Part shown: positions 11,461 through 24,015 of the stretch, one piece after another
How positions within the stretch are numbered: position 1 is the first letter of the stretch
Layout of the letters: every line of letters begins with the position of its first letter
Assembly: GCF_963576675.1 (NCBI RefSeq)
Contig: NC_088914.1
Span: 83,946,441-84,010,440, forward strand
Reading direction: 5' to 3'
DNA: 64,000 nucleotides
DNA from: Euphorbia lathyris
Taxonomy: Eukaryota; Streptophyta; Magnoliopsida; Malpighiales; Euphorbiaceae
The notes under the pieces: generated by a model
Seen by the model: the letters and a program-made list of their open reading frames with translations, nothing else
Told to the model about the DNA's origin: nothing
The model's database searches: none
Made by a program: the position numbers and the translations under genes

Positions 11461-11472
11461 TGGTATCAGAGC
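11461..11472 (+). promoter_or_regulatory. Element A primer binding site (initiator Met-tRNA)
   Basis: TGGTATCAGAGC, complementary to the 3' end of initiator Met-tRNA, two bases (AG) after the LTR end. Same site in element B at 35363-35375 and at the very start of element C. Confidence 0.9.
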
Positions 11473-11520
11473 TTAAAAGCTCACTGAGAAAGATATAAAT
11501 ATCTTGAGCTGATCCCCACA

Positions 11521-13262
11521 ATGACTGAGAACAGCACTCGTTTCCTCCCAGGAAATCAGACAACTCAGATTTTACCTGAGGGACTGTCCATTACTCGGCC
11601 TCCTCTGTTCTTCGGGTCTAACTATACCTTTTGGAAGAACAGAATGAAAAATTTCATTCAGGCAACAAATATGAGTGCATGGCTTTCTATAGTCCAAGGC
11701 CCATTTGTTCTTGTTGAAACTATTGACGGCCAAACGGTTGTTAAAGCTGAGACTAAATGGACAGAATATGATCTCAAGAAGTTACAAAATCATGCTTCGG
11801 CTATAAATATGCTTCACTGTCATTAGATGCTGTAGAGTACAATAAAATTTTAGGTTGTGAGTCAGCACAGGAGATCTGGAAGAAGCTGGAGGTCACCTAC
11901 GAAGGAACCAACAAAGTTAAGGAGTCCAAGGTGAACCAGCACATGAGGTTGTACGAGCTCTTTGAAATGAATGATGATGAAGGAATCTCTGACATGAACT
12001 CAAGATTCACAAACATAATCAACAAGCTCAAGAGACTTGGCAAGATCTTTACTGAGGAAGAGCAAGTCAAGAAGATACTGAGGAGTCTTCCTAAAAGCTG
12101 GCAAACCAAGAAAACTGCTGTTGAGGAAGCTCAAGAGTTAACCACCTACAAGTATGATGAACTCATTGGCTCGCTGCTGACCCATGAGATCTCAATGAAG
12201 AACTTCGAGGTGAATGAGAAGTCTGAAGACAAGAAGCAAAAGTCTCTTGTCATGAAAGCTGACTCCACTGATGGGAGCTCAACAGATGATGAAGAAATGG
12301 CAATGATCACTAGAAAGATGAAAAGGCTGTTCAGAAAGAATGATAAATATTCCAAGAAGCCTTACAAGAAGTTTGATAAGTACAAAGCTGAGCCAAGCGA
12401 CAGCAAGTACAAGAAGGACAACTCAAAGCCCATTACATGCTTTGAATGTCATCAAACTGGCCATATCAAATCAAGCTGTCCTACCTTGAGGAAGGAAAGG
12501 AAGAACGACAAGAAGGCAATGGTGGCAACCTGGAGTGATAGTGATGAGTCATCATCATCAGAAGCTGATGCCACAAAGTCAGCAAAGATCTGCTTCATGG
12601 CAGATGAGCTTACTGAGCCTTGTGTTTCTGAGCATGCTGACCCCTCCATTGCATCTGACGATGAGGTACACTCAACTGAGGTAATATCACTACCCTTGCT
12701 CAGAAATGAAATGATAAATGCCCTGAGTGACCTCTACACACTTATCAAAAAGTGTAACAAGAAGGTTAGAGCACTCAGCAGGCGATGTGACGAGATTGAA
12801 GAGGTCAAACTGAGTGACCTTCGATATCTTCTCCAAGACAACTCAACTTTGCATAGTAACGTAGAAATTATGCAAAAGTTTGTCTCTGAGGTCCAATCAG
12901 ATTCCAAGAAACTGAAAAAGGATGTCACATCTATTCAGAACCAACTTAAGGTTCCGAATAAAAGAAATATTCCTCTGAACACTTAGTACCGAAGTACTAG
13001 TCAGCAGAGATGGAATCCTCAGTGGAATTTCCAGTGTGACTTCTGTGGGAAGAAAGGACACACCACAAAGGTGTGCTAGCACGCTCAGCACTGGGGTGCT
13101 GACCAGTCAGTGAGATATCCTAAACGGAAGGTCAGCTGTGAATTCTGTGGGAAAAATGGACACACTGTCCAAGTGTGTCATCATAAAATGAAATATGATG
13201 CTTTACCTGCTGAGCCTAACAAACAAGGACCCAAAAAGAATTGGGTACCTAAAAGTAACTAG
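11521..13262 (+). pseudogene. Element A gag
   Basis: Copia Gag: an N-terminal block (SITRPPLFFGSNYTFWKNRM), a UBN2-type capsid region with SAQEIWKKLE and EEQVKKILRSLPKSW, zinc knuckle CFECHQTGHIKSSC near 12440-12480, a coiled-coil segment (ALSRRCDEIEEVKLSDLRYLL), and two more knuckles, CDFCGKKGHTTKVC near 13040 and CEFCGKNGHTVQVC near 13140. Compared with B and C there is a one-base deletion near 11822, a TAG at 12984-12986 and a TAG at about 13078 after the second knuckle. One knuckle present in B and C (CECCGKRGHTKDVC) is missing here. The natural gag stop is TAG at 13260-13262. Confidence 0.88.
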
Positions 13263-13264
13263 CT

Positions 13265-14704
13265 ATATTGCAGGTAAGCATGAGGTGTGCTGAGAAGTCA
13301 AAGATGTGGTACATTGATAGCGCATGCTCGAGGCATATGACTGGTGATGAAACTCAGTTCATCACATTTGTGCGTAAACGAGGTGGAAGTGTAAGTTTTG
13401 GAGACAATAAAAAGGGTAAGATAGTAGGGTCAGGAACCGCTGGTGGTAATCCTACTATTGAGTCAGTCTCCCTAGTCAGCGGACTCAAATGTAACTTACT
13501 CAGCGTAGCTCAGCTATGCGACAATGGGAGAAAAGTTATATTTGATAACACTGGATGTAAAATATTCGAGGGTAAAACAAATAAGTTGATTTTAACTGCC
13601 CCTCGTATTGATAATGTCTTTATTCTGAACTTAGAAAAGAAATTTTCAAAAACTGTATGCTTAGTTTCAAAGGAAGAAAATTCCTGGCTATGGCACAAGA
13701 GACTTGGTCATGTAAGCATGGACCTCCTGGCCAAATTGGCAAGAAAGCAATTAGTCGAGGGACTGCCAGAGCTTAAGTTTGAAAAAGACCAATTATGCCA
13801 ACAATCTTTTCATAGTAAAAACATTGTCTCAACTAAGCGTCCATTAGAGTTACTACACTTGGATTTCTTTGGTCCAGTCCAGCCGCTGAGCTTGGATGGT
13901 AGAAGATTTTCCTTGGTCATTGTAGATGACTTTTCTCGGTACACTTGGATCATCTTGCTGAGTAGCAAGGATGAAACCTTTGAGACGTTTTCAACGTTAG
14001 TAAGAAAACTTGAAAATGATAAAGACCTTAAGTTAGCTCACATCCGAAGTGATAATGGTGGAGAATTCAAGAACCAATAATTTGTTGAATTCTGTGAAGC
14101 CAACTACATTGACCATAATTTTTCTGCTCCTAGAACGCCTCAACAAAATGGGGTTGTTGAAAGGAAAAACAGAATCTTGGTTGAAATAGCCAGGACAATG
14201 CTGAGTGAGCATAGGCTTCCAAAGTACTTTTGGGGAGAAGCTGTCAACACAGCGTGCTACATACTTAATAGGGCTCTAGTTAGACCCATATAAAAGAAGA
14301 CTCCCTACGAACTTTGGAAAGGACGAAAGCCCAATATTGGACACTTTCGTGCCTTTGGATGTAAATGTTTTATTTTAAATACCAAAGACAGCCTAGCTAA
14401 GTTTGACTCAAAAGCTGATGAAGCTATCTTTTTAGGCTACTCAACAAACAGTAAAGCATACAAAGTTTTCAATAAACGAACTCAGGTCTTAGAAGAGTCA
14501 GTACACGTTGAGTTCGATGAAACTAACCCTGCAGGAAGAGACATGCAGCTGACTGAGGATGATCCACACTCAGCTCCCGCTGACCAAGAAACAGCCGCTG
14601 AGTCACTACCTCAAGGGCTGACCAAAGGTAAAAGCGAAACTCAAATTGTTTTCACTGACCAATCTACACCTGCAGAGATTGTTGAAACACAACCAGCTCA
14701 AGAC
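13265..14704 (+). pseudogene. Element A pol, 5' part: protease and integrase
   Basis: Protease motif DSACSRHMTG follows 47 bases after the gag stop. Then the GAG-pre-integrase block WLWHKRLGHVSMDLL and the integrase core with LDFFGP, RSDNGGEF and NGVVERKNR supplying the D, D and E. Relative to B and C an 11-residue stretch between LC and SFHSK is missing, which removes a cysteine of the HHCC zinc-binding region. In-frame TAA codons occur at about 14078 and 14289. The coding frame is cut at AAGAC (14700-14704), where B inserted, and resumes at 36784. Confidence 0.88.
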
Positions 14705-16110
14705 TGTTGGTCCCTGGTAATTAGTTCCAAGGGGGGGTTAGGAACTAATGTAACTTTTTCACGTTTTAATTAAGCTGACTGGAAGTTATTTTGAGAGTTT
14801 ATTAACTCAGCTTTTGTTCAGCTTGGTGAGATATGTTTCAAGATAGCTTTAGTCAGATGTTGACTAAAGTTGTTTTCTTGTGAGTTGAGAATTGACACTC
14901 TTGGAGGTCAGCTTCTAACTCAGTACCACTTACTTACTCAAGGTCAGCTTAGGCAATTAATAAGCTGAGTAAGTATAGCAAACAACACATACAATATAAG
15001 AGAGAGTTTAGAGTTTACTCAGTATCACTTATCCTGGTTCGGCCTCTCTGCCTACGTCCAGTCCCCAGAGTCCTCCGGGCTTTTTGAATCCAATACTGAG
15101 CTCTTTAACGGTAGAGCACAAACCAATTACAAGGCAGTTGAATATGCAAGAGTACCTTCCTCTATTTGTCTACTCAACTCCTACTAAGTGCTACAACCCA
15201 GCACCTAGATTTCTCTACCACTGAAATGCTTACAACCAAGCACTCAGCTTAACACTCTCAATATTCCTATTGATCACAAACTTGTTCTTTTTGAACTAAA
15301 GAACACTTTAGATGATTACAAATCAATCTAGCATTTACACAGAGAATAGAAAAGTTGGTGTAAGATCTTTTTGTATTTGAGTGCTTTCAAGACTTTCTCT
15401 CTTTGTATTTTTCTTTTGATGCTTCAGTCGTTATCCAAGTTTATTGATTGTCCTTTTATAGAAGAAAATCTGTAGATTTGATCGTTTTGAAATGTCTTAG
15501 CCGTTAACACCAAAACGGCTCTTTTAGGGGACAGATTCTGGTCAACTTCAGACTGTTCCGCCATTCCCTTTCTCTGTTTTCTTCAGGCGTCAGGTTTGTC
15601 TTCTTGCGTCTGACTTGTCTTTTTGTGCCAGTTGTCTTTTACCAATAATCCAATGACCCATGTCTCTTGGAATTATTCTTTTGTGTATCTTCGAGGTTCC
15701 AATTATTGGTGCAGAAGGTTGGCAGGCTTTGTCCTTTAGTGAACGGATCCTTCATGCTGTCCTGACTGTTACTCACCTTCGTTTGTTCTCTTAGAATGTT
15801 CAACGTTCATGCTGAGTTCCTTCTAGGTCAGATCCGTTCTGTTTAACCGCTTCTGAAGAAATCTTCAATTTTAGTCAGCTTCGTTTTGCTTCTGAGTCCT
15901 ACTCCACTCAACTTACATACTGTCATGCTAAGTTCCGTTCTACTCAGCTTCGCTTGTGCTGACTTTTGTCCTGTCTTTACTTTATATATTTTTGCACTCA
16001 ATATTGAACAAACATATTAGTACAATTAAATCAAAGCATCTAAATTTAATTGCCTCTTAATCATGGATGATTTTGTCAAATCAAAATCTTGTGGAAAAGG
16101 TGTTTCAACA
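14705..16110 (-). repeat. Element B 3' LTR (1406 bp)
   Basis: Reads TGTTGGTCCC at the left and GGTGTTTCAACA at the right, the reverse complement of a TGTTGAAACACC...GGGACCAACA LTR. Same length as the 5' LTR at 35378-36783. Confidence 0.93.
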
Positions 16111-16538
16111 AACTCCTCCATTTTGATGTTGGCAAAATACATAATTATGGAACTCAGTTATAAGTTACCCCATGATTGATATTTTTGAAATGACTCCCCC
16201 GTAAGGGTTGCACACATATTGTCTTAACTTAATTCTAAACCTTCCAAGATCTAATTGAATTAGACTTAAGACATTTGTGTATACTGACTCAGTTTTAGTT
16301 TTGAGCTTGTTTGGATTTAAGTCAGTTTTGGAAGTATGTTGTCTCTCAGTTTATTGCATAAGTTGTTTTGGTGTTAATGTATACTGAGTGTGTTTAACTT
16401 TGTGATTTGTTTGTTCAAATTTTATTAGTCAGGTCAGGAAGAAAACTAATACTTGTTATATATTGACCTTTTAAAAACACATTCATTCAAAGACAGACAG
16501 GATATAAAGCTAAGTCCCAGATATTGACTAAGCTAGTT
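16111..16538 (-). promoter_or_regulatory. Element B 3' untranslated region with two polypurine tracts
   Basis: Reading in the element's direction, a tract ACGGGGGAGTC lies at about 16194-16204, and a second, AAAATGGAGGAGTT, directly before the LTR at about 16111-16124. The second has one base changed from the GGGGG form kept in C. Multiple PPT copies upstream of the 3' LTR are a known Sirevirus feature. Confidence 0.7.
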
Positions 16539-19439
16539 CTACTTCTTCTTTTTCTGAGCCGAGTGATCAGTATGAGCAATTCCTTTGCCTTTCTCTTTCT
16601 CTTTACTTCCAGAAGCATTACCTACAGGTTGAGGCTGAGTTCCTCCTTGACTTGTCTCCCCCGTTTTGCCATCATCGGGTTTGTAGAGGAAGGTTTCATT
16701 TCGTGCTGCAGAGGAGAGATAATGGGAGTAGCGCTGAAGCCTTTTAGTGCTTTCACCCAAGCCATCAATGACTGGTACACTATCGTCCTGGACATGCCTA
16801 GGAACCCGAAGGGAGCTGCTAATCATGCTGAGGAGGCATTCATGGGATTTGCTCAGCCAGGTGAGTGAGCTTGTGATCTGACCAAAAGATTGATGGTACA
16901 GTTTTAGCAGAGCAGAATCATAAAACATGCGCTGGGCATTGTTGATGCGCATTGCCTTCATGATAGCTTGTGCAAAGCTCATGAGGTCACTGTTGGAGAT
17001 TGGATCAACATCCATCTGTGCTCTGTCGATGTTGAGTAGTCTGACTACTTCACTTAATTGGTCAATAGTACACTGAGAAGAGGAGGATACTAAGTCACGT
17101 GTACTGGTCAGCTCAGCATGAAGCTTGGTGAAGCATTGTTGAAGTTCGGTAGAGGTGGCAAACTCAGCATTGCCGGGTGGACTTGATTTGGTCAGCTCAG
17201 CATTCAGCTTGATAAAACAATCATGCAACTCAGCAGAGGTAGCATACTCAGTATGGGCAGTTGCACTAGATTTGGTCAGTTCCGCATTTAACTTAACAAA
17301 ATATTCTTGCAGTTCAGTTGAAGTTGCATACCCTGGATTGACTGTCGACAATTTTTGAACTTGCCCTTCAAGTGAATTCATATGGGTTGCCATTGTAAGC
17401 ATCAGTTCGGTCAGTTTTGTTATTTGCCCTTGATTCGGTTGCTGAGTTTGAACCGTAGTGATAATGCTAACCAGATCCTTTAGTCCTCAAATTTCATTCA
17501 GAAGCTGAGTAATACCTGAAAGTTGGGAAGACTCAGCTTGAGTAGATTGGTGGCCATCAGCTTGAGTAATATTGAAATCTTGAAGCAAGGACTGAGCAGA
17601 AGCAATGACACGTCGGCCAGACTTAGTAGCATTCAAGTATGCAAATCTAGCAGTGTTAGACTCAGAGGCTGGTACAGAGTTTGATGGTGGTGGAGGAGTT
17701 GGCTCTCTGCCAGATTGTGTACCTTGATTGGTACATGGACTTTGATTGATTGGATGAGCTGAGTCATTAACATGTTGAGTTGAAAGTGGAGTTGAGGCAG
17801 GAGTTGGCTCAACTTGAGCAGTTTGGATTGGATCTGTAGGGTTTTTGGCTTGTTCCTCATCCTGAGTAACAGAGGCTTGTTTTTCTCTAGGATTTTCTGG
17901 TGGTGACTCAGTCTCATTAGAGAAGTACTGAAACTGGATTGTAGAGAGGTCAGTTTCAAGCTCATCAATAGGAAAGTCGTCCATGAGATCAATTTGCTTT
18001 TGCGCTTTCTTTTTGAGTCTTCGCCGTGTCTCAGCTCTTGGCGGTGAATGGTCCGTTCGAATACCTTCACAGGACTCAGTAGCAACTGTCTCTTCTATAA
18101 GTTGCTCAACACGACCCTCAATAACATTACTTTCTCTTTCTCCTTGCTCAGCATTATCCTGAGATTTCTCAACATTGGGATGTTCTTCCTGCTCAGTATT
18201 AGCTTCTTGGTGCTCAACATGTAGCTCAGTTTCTTCTACAGCTTCCTTTTCTTGGTCAGTTTCATGACCTTCAGGTTGAGTACAGTCTAGTGGGACAGCT
18301 TCCACTATCTTTAAGGAGTTACCCTTTTTCCTTTTCTTTAAAGGGGATTCTGGAGTTTCTTCTTCCTCATCCTCAGGCTCTTCTTGCCTTTTTCTTTTCT
18401 CAGGTAACTCAGCTTGCTCCTTAGCCTTGTCAGCTTTAGCTTTTTCTTTTGATAATAGCCTTACTTTCTTTGGGACTGCATGAATGTCTTTTGAGCAGGT
18501 TTTTATAGCCTTCCTCTTCTTCTTCCTCTCAGGCTGAGCTGTCTTAGGTGACTCAGCATGAGCCTCAACATCTCTTGCAGGCTCAGTTTCGAGCTCAATT
18601 TCTGGTTGCTCAGCTTCTTCATCTTCTTCAGCATCTCCAGCTACTTCATATCCCTTTAAGGGTTGATTGTACAACAGTCCATCCAGTAGAACTGCAGTGA
18701 TTTCACTCCCCAATGTACTTGTTTCATTCACCGTCTCTATTTGCTTGTCCTCAATAATTTTTGTAATGAGAGAGCCCAAGCAGAGTTTCTTACCACTTCG
18801 TTGAAAAGCTCCAACTAGGAAGACGGGAAGATTGAGCGGAGTGTAGGTCAACATGTGCCAGATGAAGCACTGTTCGAAGTTTGATGCGGATGAAACTGAG
18901 TTGAGTTTGGGGAAGATGAAGTTGGTCAACATGTAATGGACCATCTTCTGTTCTTTTCCCATACAGGTGTTGGGTATCTCGCCCTTATGATCCTTAGGTT
19001 TACAGAACCCTTTGATCTTCTCAGTTGTGTCTTTTGGCACTTTCTCCTTTGTCGTTCTAAACTGAATTCCTTCGTCTCGTAAATCTAGTAAGGTGGCTAG
19101 ATAGGCAGGGGTTACGATGATTTTCTGACCTTTAACTGAGGTCTCCAAATAGTCAGAGTCATCTGCATCAACATGTAGATTTGAGTAGAATTCCCGTACT
19201 AACCTAGGATAGGTTGTTCCTGAGAGAGAGAAGATACCTTTCCATTTGTTCTTCTCGATCCAGTCACAGAAGGGTTTTTCAGACGAGACGAAGCCTGAAG
19301 AGAACCATCGGCATTTCAGAACTTCCAGATTGTTGACCTTTTTGTGAACTTTGATCATGGTTCTTTTCACTTGTTGTGAGGAACCGGCGAGGTCAGCTTG
19401 ATTGGGTGTGCCAGAGGTTTGATTCTTTTTGGAAGTCAT
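16539..19439 (-). pseudogene. Element B extra ORF (post-pol), one nonsense codon
   Basis: Starts with ATG at 19439 and would give about 965 residues, close to the intact 977-residue version in C. A single TGA at 17487-17489 (CGA in C) splits it into 650- and 287-residue parts. Layout as in C: a conserved N-terminal domain (CRWFSSGFVSSEKPFCDWIE), an acidic and basic low-complexity middle with KKKRKA and RRRLKKK clusters, a Ser/Pro/Gln-rich stretch and a helical C-terminal part with three repeats of the form TS-(T/A)-EL-x2-x-F-x2-L-x2-ELT. No signal peptide or membrane segment is visible. Function unknown; see the C copy. Confidence 0.8.
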
Positions 19440-20060
19440 TGTTACAGATGAAGGTTTGAGGTTTTAGGGAGAGAGAAGGATTTGATTTCAGAGAATCGTA
19501 GGTGTAAGGATTCGTGAGTGGGGATTCTTTCACATTTTATACCTATTTTCGGCGGCCCTATTCAATTAACTAGCCGTTTTGCCTAGGGACGTTCAACCGA
19601 CAAGTATTCTGTCATTTATGACATCTTCGGCGCATGGGATTTGTCATAAATGTGCGTCTTTCCAAGGTGCCAGAATTTACACGTGTAGGCATTTATTTTA
19701 CGCGAGTGGGTTTTTACTTTGTTTTGCTAGAATTCGAAGCATTCACGATATTGAGTGCCTGGCCTTCGTGAATTTCCTATCTCTAAATAACTCAACATAT
19801 GTCAATCACTCAGCATGTTCATTAACTCAGCATAGGGTGATTACTCAATATGTTTATCTACTCAGCATAGAATGTTTACTCAGCTTTTATGCCTACTCAG
19901 TATCATCACTCAATATATATGTCAATTCAGCATAAGGTGACTTTTCTATTTTCAAACTGAGTAAGGAGTAGATATTTATTGCTAATTTGCTCAACATGGC
20001 ATTAGTACAATCATTAAACTTTTCACTCACATGGCACTTATTCAATTTATACAGATTTAG
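19440..20060 (-). promoter_or_regulatory. Element B pol to extra-ORF spacer with TATA box
   Basis: Read on the minus strand, TATAAAAT (19534-19541) stands about 100 bases before the ATG at 19439 and is followed by GTGAAAGAATCCCCACT, which matches the sequence after the TATA boxes in A and C. Further upstream is a conserved block GCGCCGAAGATGTCATAAA (about 19610-19632). The part nearest pol (about 19780-19960) is a loose tandem array of ACTCAGCAT/ACTCAATAT words. Confidence 0.6.
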
Positions 20061-23000
20061 TTAGAGTGGATTTGACATACCAATTGCTTCCCTTAGTATA
20101 TTGAATTGTTCTCGTCCCAAGGGCTTTGTGAAGATATCTGCAAGTTGATCATTTGTTGGCACATAGGTCAGCTTGATCTCATCTTTTAGTACATGGTCTC
20201 TGATGAAGTGATGCCTTATGCTAACATGCTTTATCCTGCTGTGTTGGACTGGGTTCTTTGATAGATCAATGGCACTTTTGTTGTCACATTTGATCTCTAT
20301 TGTCTTTGTTTTGACTCCATAATCCTCAAGCTGTTGCTTTATCCATAGGACTAGAGCAACACAGCTTCCAGCAGCCACGTACTCAGCTTCAGTTGTAGAT
20401 AGGGCTACGGATGATTGCTTCTTGTTGAACCAAGATACTAGACAGCTTCCGAGAAAATGACATCCTCCCGAAGTACTCTTTCGTTCTAGCTTATCTCGTC
20501 CATAGTCAGCATCAGTGTATCCAATGAGTGTGAAGTCATTTGAAGTTGGATACCATAGACCTGCATCAACTGAGCTTTGTAAGTATCTAAAAATTCTTTT
20601 TACAGCAGTTAAATGAGATTCCCTGGGGTCAGCTTGATATCTAGCACAATAGCATACTGAGTACTGAATGTTAGGTCTACTAGCTGTGAGATAGAGTAAG
20701 GAGCCTATCATACCTCGATAGAGTTTATTATCAACTGACTTACTCTTCTCGTCCTTGCATAGGACAGTATTAGTACCCATGGGGGTTGATATTGGTTTGC
20801 AATCTACCATGCTGAATTTCTTTAACATTTCCTTGGTGTACTTGGACTGACTTATAAATATGCCATTCTTACCTTGCTTGATTGGAAGTCCAAGGAAGAA
20901 GTTGAGTTCACCCATCATGGACATTTCGAACTCAGTTTGCATCTGTTGACTGAATTCTTTGCACAAAGATTCGTCAGTAGCACCAAATATTATATCATCT
21001 ATATATATCTGTGCAAGTAGGGTATGTTTACCCTTTTTCTTAATAAACAAGGTTGTGTCAGCTTTTCCCCTGACATAGTTCCTGGTCAGTAGGAAGTTAG
21101 TCAACCTCTCATACCAAGCTCTTGGAGCTTGCTTTAGGCCGTACAAGGCCTTTTTGAGTTTATAAACGTGGTTTGGAAACTTTGGATCTTCAAACCCAGG
21201 AGGTTGATTAACATATACCTCTTCGTTTATAAAGCCATTAAGAAACACACTTTTTACATCCATTTGGTACAGTTTAAAGTTCATATAACTGACATAGGCA
21301 CACAATATACGTATTGCTTCTAGTCTTGCAACAGGAGCAAATGTTTCTCCATAGTCTATACCTTCTTGCTGACTATAGCCTTGGGCTACAAGTCGAGCTT
21401 TGTTTCTAATCACATTTCCATGCTCATCTAGTTTATTTCTAAAGACCCACTTGGTTCCTATGGGCTTTTGATTCCTAGGTCTAGGTACTAAATCCCATAC
21501 CTCATTTCTGGTGGATTGGTCAAGTTCTTCTTGCATGGCATTTATCCAATATTCGTCTTGCTCAGCATCAGCAAAATTCTTTGGCTCAAGCATTGAGACG
21601 AAGGCAACATTGCTAAGGTATTTTCTAAGCTGATCTCTGGTCATCAACTTGTTGTTGGCAGCATCAAGAATGGCCTGTTCTGTATGTCCTCTTGGGATTT
21701 TTATTTCTTTGGGCAATGTTGAGTCATTTGGAAGAGGTTTTTCTACAATCTCCACAGGAATAGATTGGTCAGCAAATGATATTTCAATTTCTTGCTTACC
21801 TTGGGTCAGCTTTTGTATAGATGACACAAAGGCTTCTGGTTGATCAGCGGAAGCTGAGCTTGGTTCATCTTCTTCAGGCTGAGCTGACTTACCTGTAGGG
21901 TCAGTTTCATCGAACTCAACATGTACAGACTCTTCTACAACCTGAGTTCTTTTATTAAATACTCTATATGCTTTACTGTTTGTTGAATACCCTAAAAAGA
22001 TCGCCTCATCAGCTTTAGCATCAAACTTAGCAAGGTTATCTTTTGTGTTGAGTATGAAGCATTTACACCCAAAGGCACGAAAGTATCCAATGTTGGGCTT
22101 TCGTCCTTTCCAAAGTTCATATGGGGTTTTCTTAAGTATAGGTCTAACTAGAGCCCTATTCAATATGTAACATGCTGTGTGAACAGCTTCACCCTAGAAG
22201 TACTTTGGAAGCCTATTTTCACTCAACATAGTCCTAGCTATTTCGACAATAGTTCTATTTTTCCTTTCAACCACCCCATTTTGTTGAGGTGTTCTAGGAG
22301 CGGAGAAATTGTGGTCAATACCACTGATTTCACAAAATTCATCAAACTGTTGATTTTTGAATTCTCCACCATTGTCGCTTCTAATGTGAGCCACTCTTAG
22401 GTCTTTATCATTTTCAAGCCTTTTGATCAATGTGGTAAACATCTCAAAGGTTTCATCCTTGCTACTCAGCAAGATGATCCAGGTGTACCGAGAGAAATCA
22501 TCTACAATAACCAAGGAGAATTTCTTACCTCCCAAGCTGAGTGGCTGGATAGGTCCGAAAAGATCCAAGTGTAGTAATTCCAATGGTCTTTTGGTTGAGA
22601 CAATATTTTTGCTATGAAATGACTTTTTAGTTTGTTTGCCTTGCTGACACGCTTTACATAGTTGATCTTTTTCAAACTTTAATTTGGGTAATCCCTCAAC
22701 TAATTGTTTTCTAGCTAATTTGGCAATAAGGTCCATGCTGACATGCCCAAGTCTTCTATGCCATAGCCAGGAGTTGTCCTCTTTAGACACTAGGCATATG
22801 TTTTTAGAAAACTGTTTTTCTAAGTTCAACATATATACATTTTCTACACGAGGGGCAGTTAAAATCAGTTCATTTGTATTTCCCTCGAGTATTTGACACT
22901 TAGTATCATCAAATACAACCTTTCTGCCGCTCTTGCAAAGCTGAGCTACACTCAGCAGATTGTATTTGAGACCTTTAACTAAGGAGACAAACTCAATAGT

Positions 23001-23195
23001 TGGGTTACCTCCGATAGTACCTGATCCGACTATCTTACCCTTCTTGTTGTCTCCAAAGCTTACACTTCCATCTCGTTTAAGCTCTAGTGTGATGAACTGA
23101 GTTTCATCATCTGTCATATGCCTTGAGCATGCGCTGTCTATATACCATAGTTTTGACTTCTCCACGCATGTCAAGCTGACCTGCAGTTTTAAACT
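20061..23195 (-). pseudogene. Element B pol (protease, integrase, RT, RNase H), one nonsense codon
   Basis: Best-preserved pol of the three. Protease DSACSRHMTD near 23140; pre-integrase WLWHRRLGHVSMDLI with a following zinc-type KACQQGKQ; integrase D,D,E in LDLFGP, RSDNGGEF and NGVVERKNR; RT with [20 protein letters not shown] and the palm YIDDIIFG; then RNase H with TDADYGRDK and [13 protein letters not shown] at 22191-22193 replaces the Trp of PKYFWGE in integrase. The frame is +1 relative to gag because of one extra base just after the gag stop. Polyprotein is otherwise open to its stop at 20061. Confidence 0.9.
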
Positions 23196-23955
23196 ATTCA
23201 TTTTTAGGTACCCAATTCCTTTTGGGTCCTTTCTTGTTAGTGTAAACAGGTGCAAAATCATATTTTAACTTGTGACGGCATACTTTTATGGTGTGACCTG
23301 GCTTACCACGGAAATCATAAAAAGGTACCCTTTGTGGGTTGAACTGAGTTTGGTCAGCATTATTGTGTTGGGCATGCAAACATACTTTTGTGGTGTGCCC
23401 TTTTCTTCCACAGAAGTCACATTGGATAACACGCTTGTTATGCCAACACACATCCTTTGTGTGCCCCCTTTTTCCACAACACTCACATTGAGTGAATTGC
23501 TTATGCTGACTAGTATTTGCGTACTCAGCATGGGGTTTATTTCTTTTTGAGCCCTTCCCTTGACTCTGTAACGTTGTGATATCCCTTCTAAGTTTCTTTG
23601 ACTCAGATTGAACCTCCGTGACAAACTTATGTAAGATTTTCATGTTGGTATGCAAGTCAGAGTTGTCCAGGAGAAGATATCGGAGGTCACTCAGCTTGAC
23701 CTCTTCAATCTCATCACAGCGCCTGCTGAGTGCCTTAATCTTTTGGTTACACTTCTTAGTTAGTGTATATAAATCACTCAGGGCATTTACCATTTCGTTT
23801 CTAAGCGAAAGTACGGATGTTACCTCATTGTTGTGATCCTCCTGGTCAGTTTCATCAGAAAGATCAGCATGCTCAGATCGGGATTGGTCAGCTCCATCAT
23901 CTGCCATAAAACATATGTTGGCTGTTTCATTTTGCTCAGATTCAGATGATGTTGA
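23194..23955 (-). pseudogene. Element B gag, C-terminal part (after the C insertion)
   Basis: Continues the gag interrupted at 34278-34282; the 5-bp GTTGA at 23951-23955 is the duplicated target. Carries the coiled-coil segment (ALSRRCDEIEEVKLSDLRYLL) and three zinc knuckles: CECCGKRGHTKDVC, CDFCGRKGHTTKVC and CDFRGKPGHTIKVC. In the last one the second Cys has become Arg, so it should not bind zinc normally. Ends with TAG at 23194-23196. Confidence 0.88.
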
Positions 23956-23968
23956 TGGTATCAGAGCC
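23956..23968 (+). promoter_or_regulatory. Element C primer binding site at the insertion boundary
   Basis: TGGTATCAGAGCC directly follows the GTTGA target duplication. In B the same site is preceded by the LTR end ACCAACA plus AG. Here both the AG and the whole LTR are missing. Confidence 0.9.
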
Positions 23969-24015
23969 TAAGCTCACTACTCAAAGATTTAACAATCTTG
24001 AGCTGATCCCTAAAA

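Noticed and set aside
23951..23968. Element C as an ordinary solo deletion of the 5' LTR by unequal recombination
   Set aside because: LTR-LTR recombination would leave a solo LTR and remove the internal region, the opposite of what is seen. A precise non-homologous deletion stays possible but is less economical.
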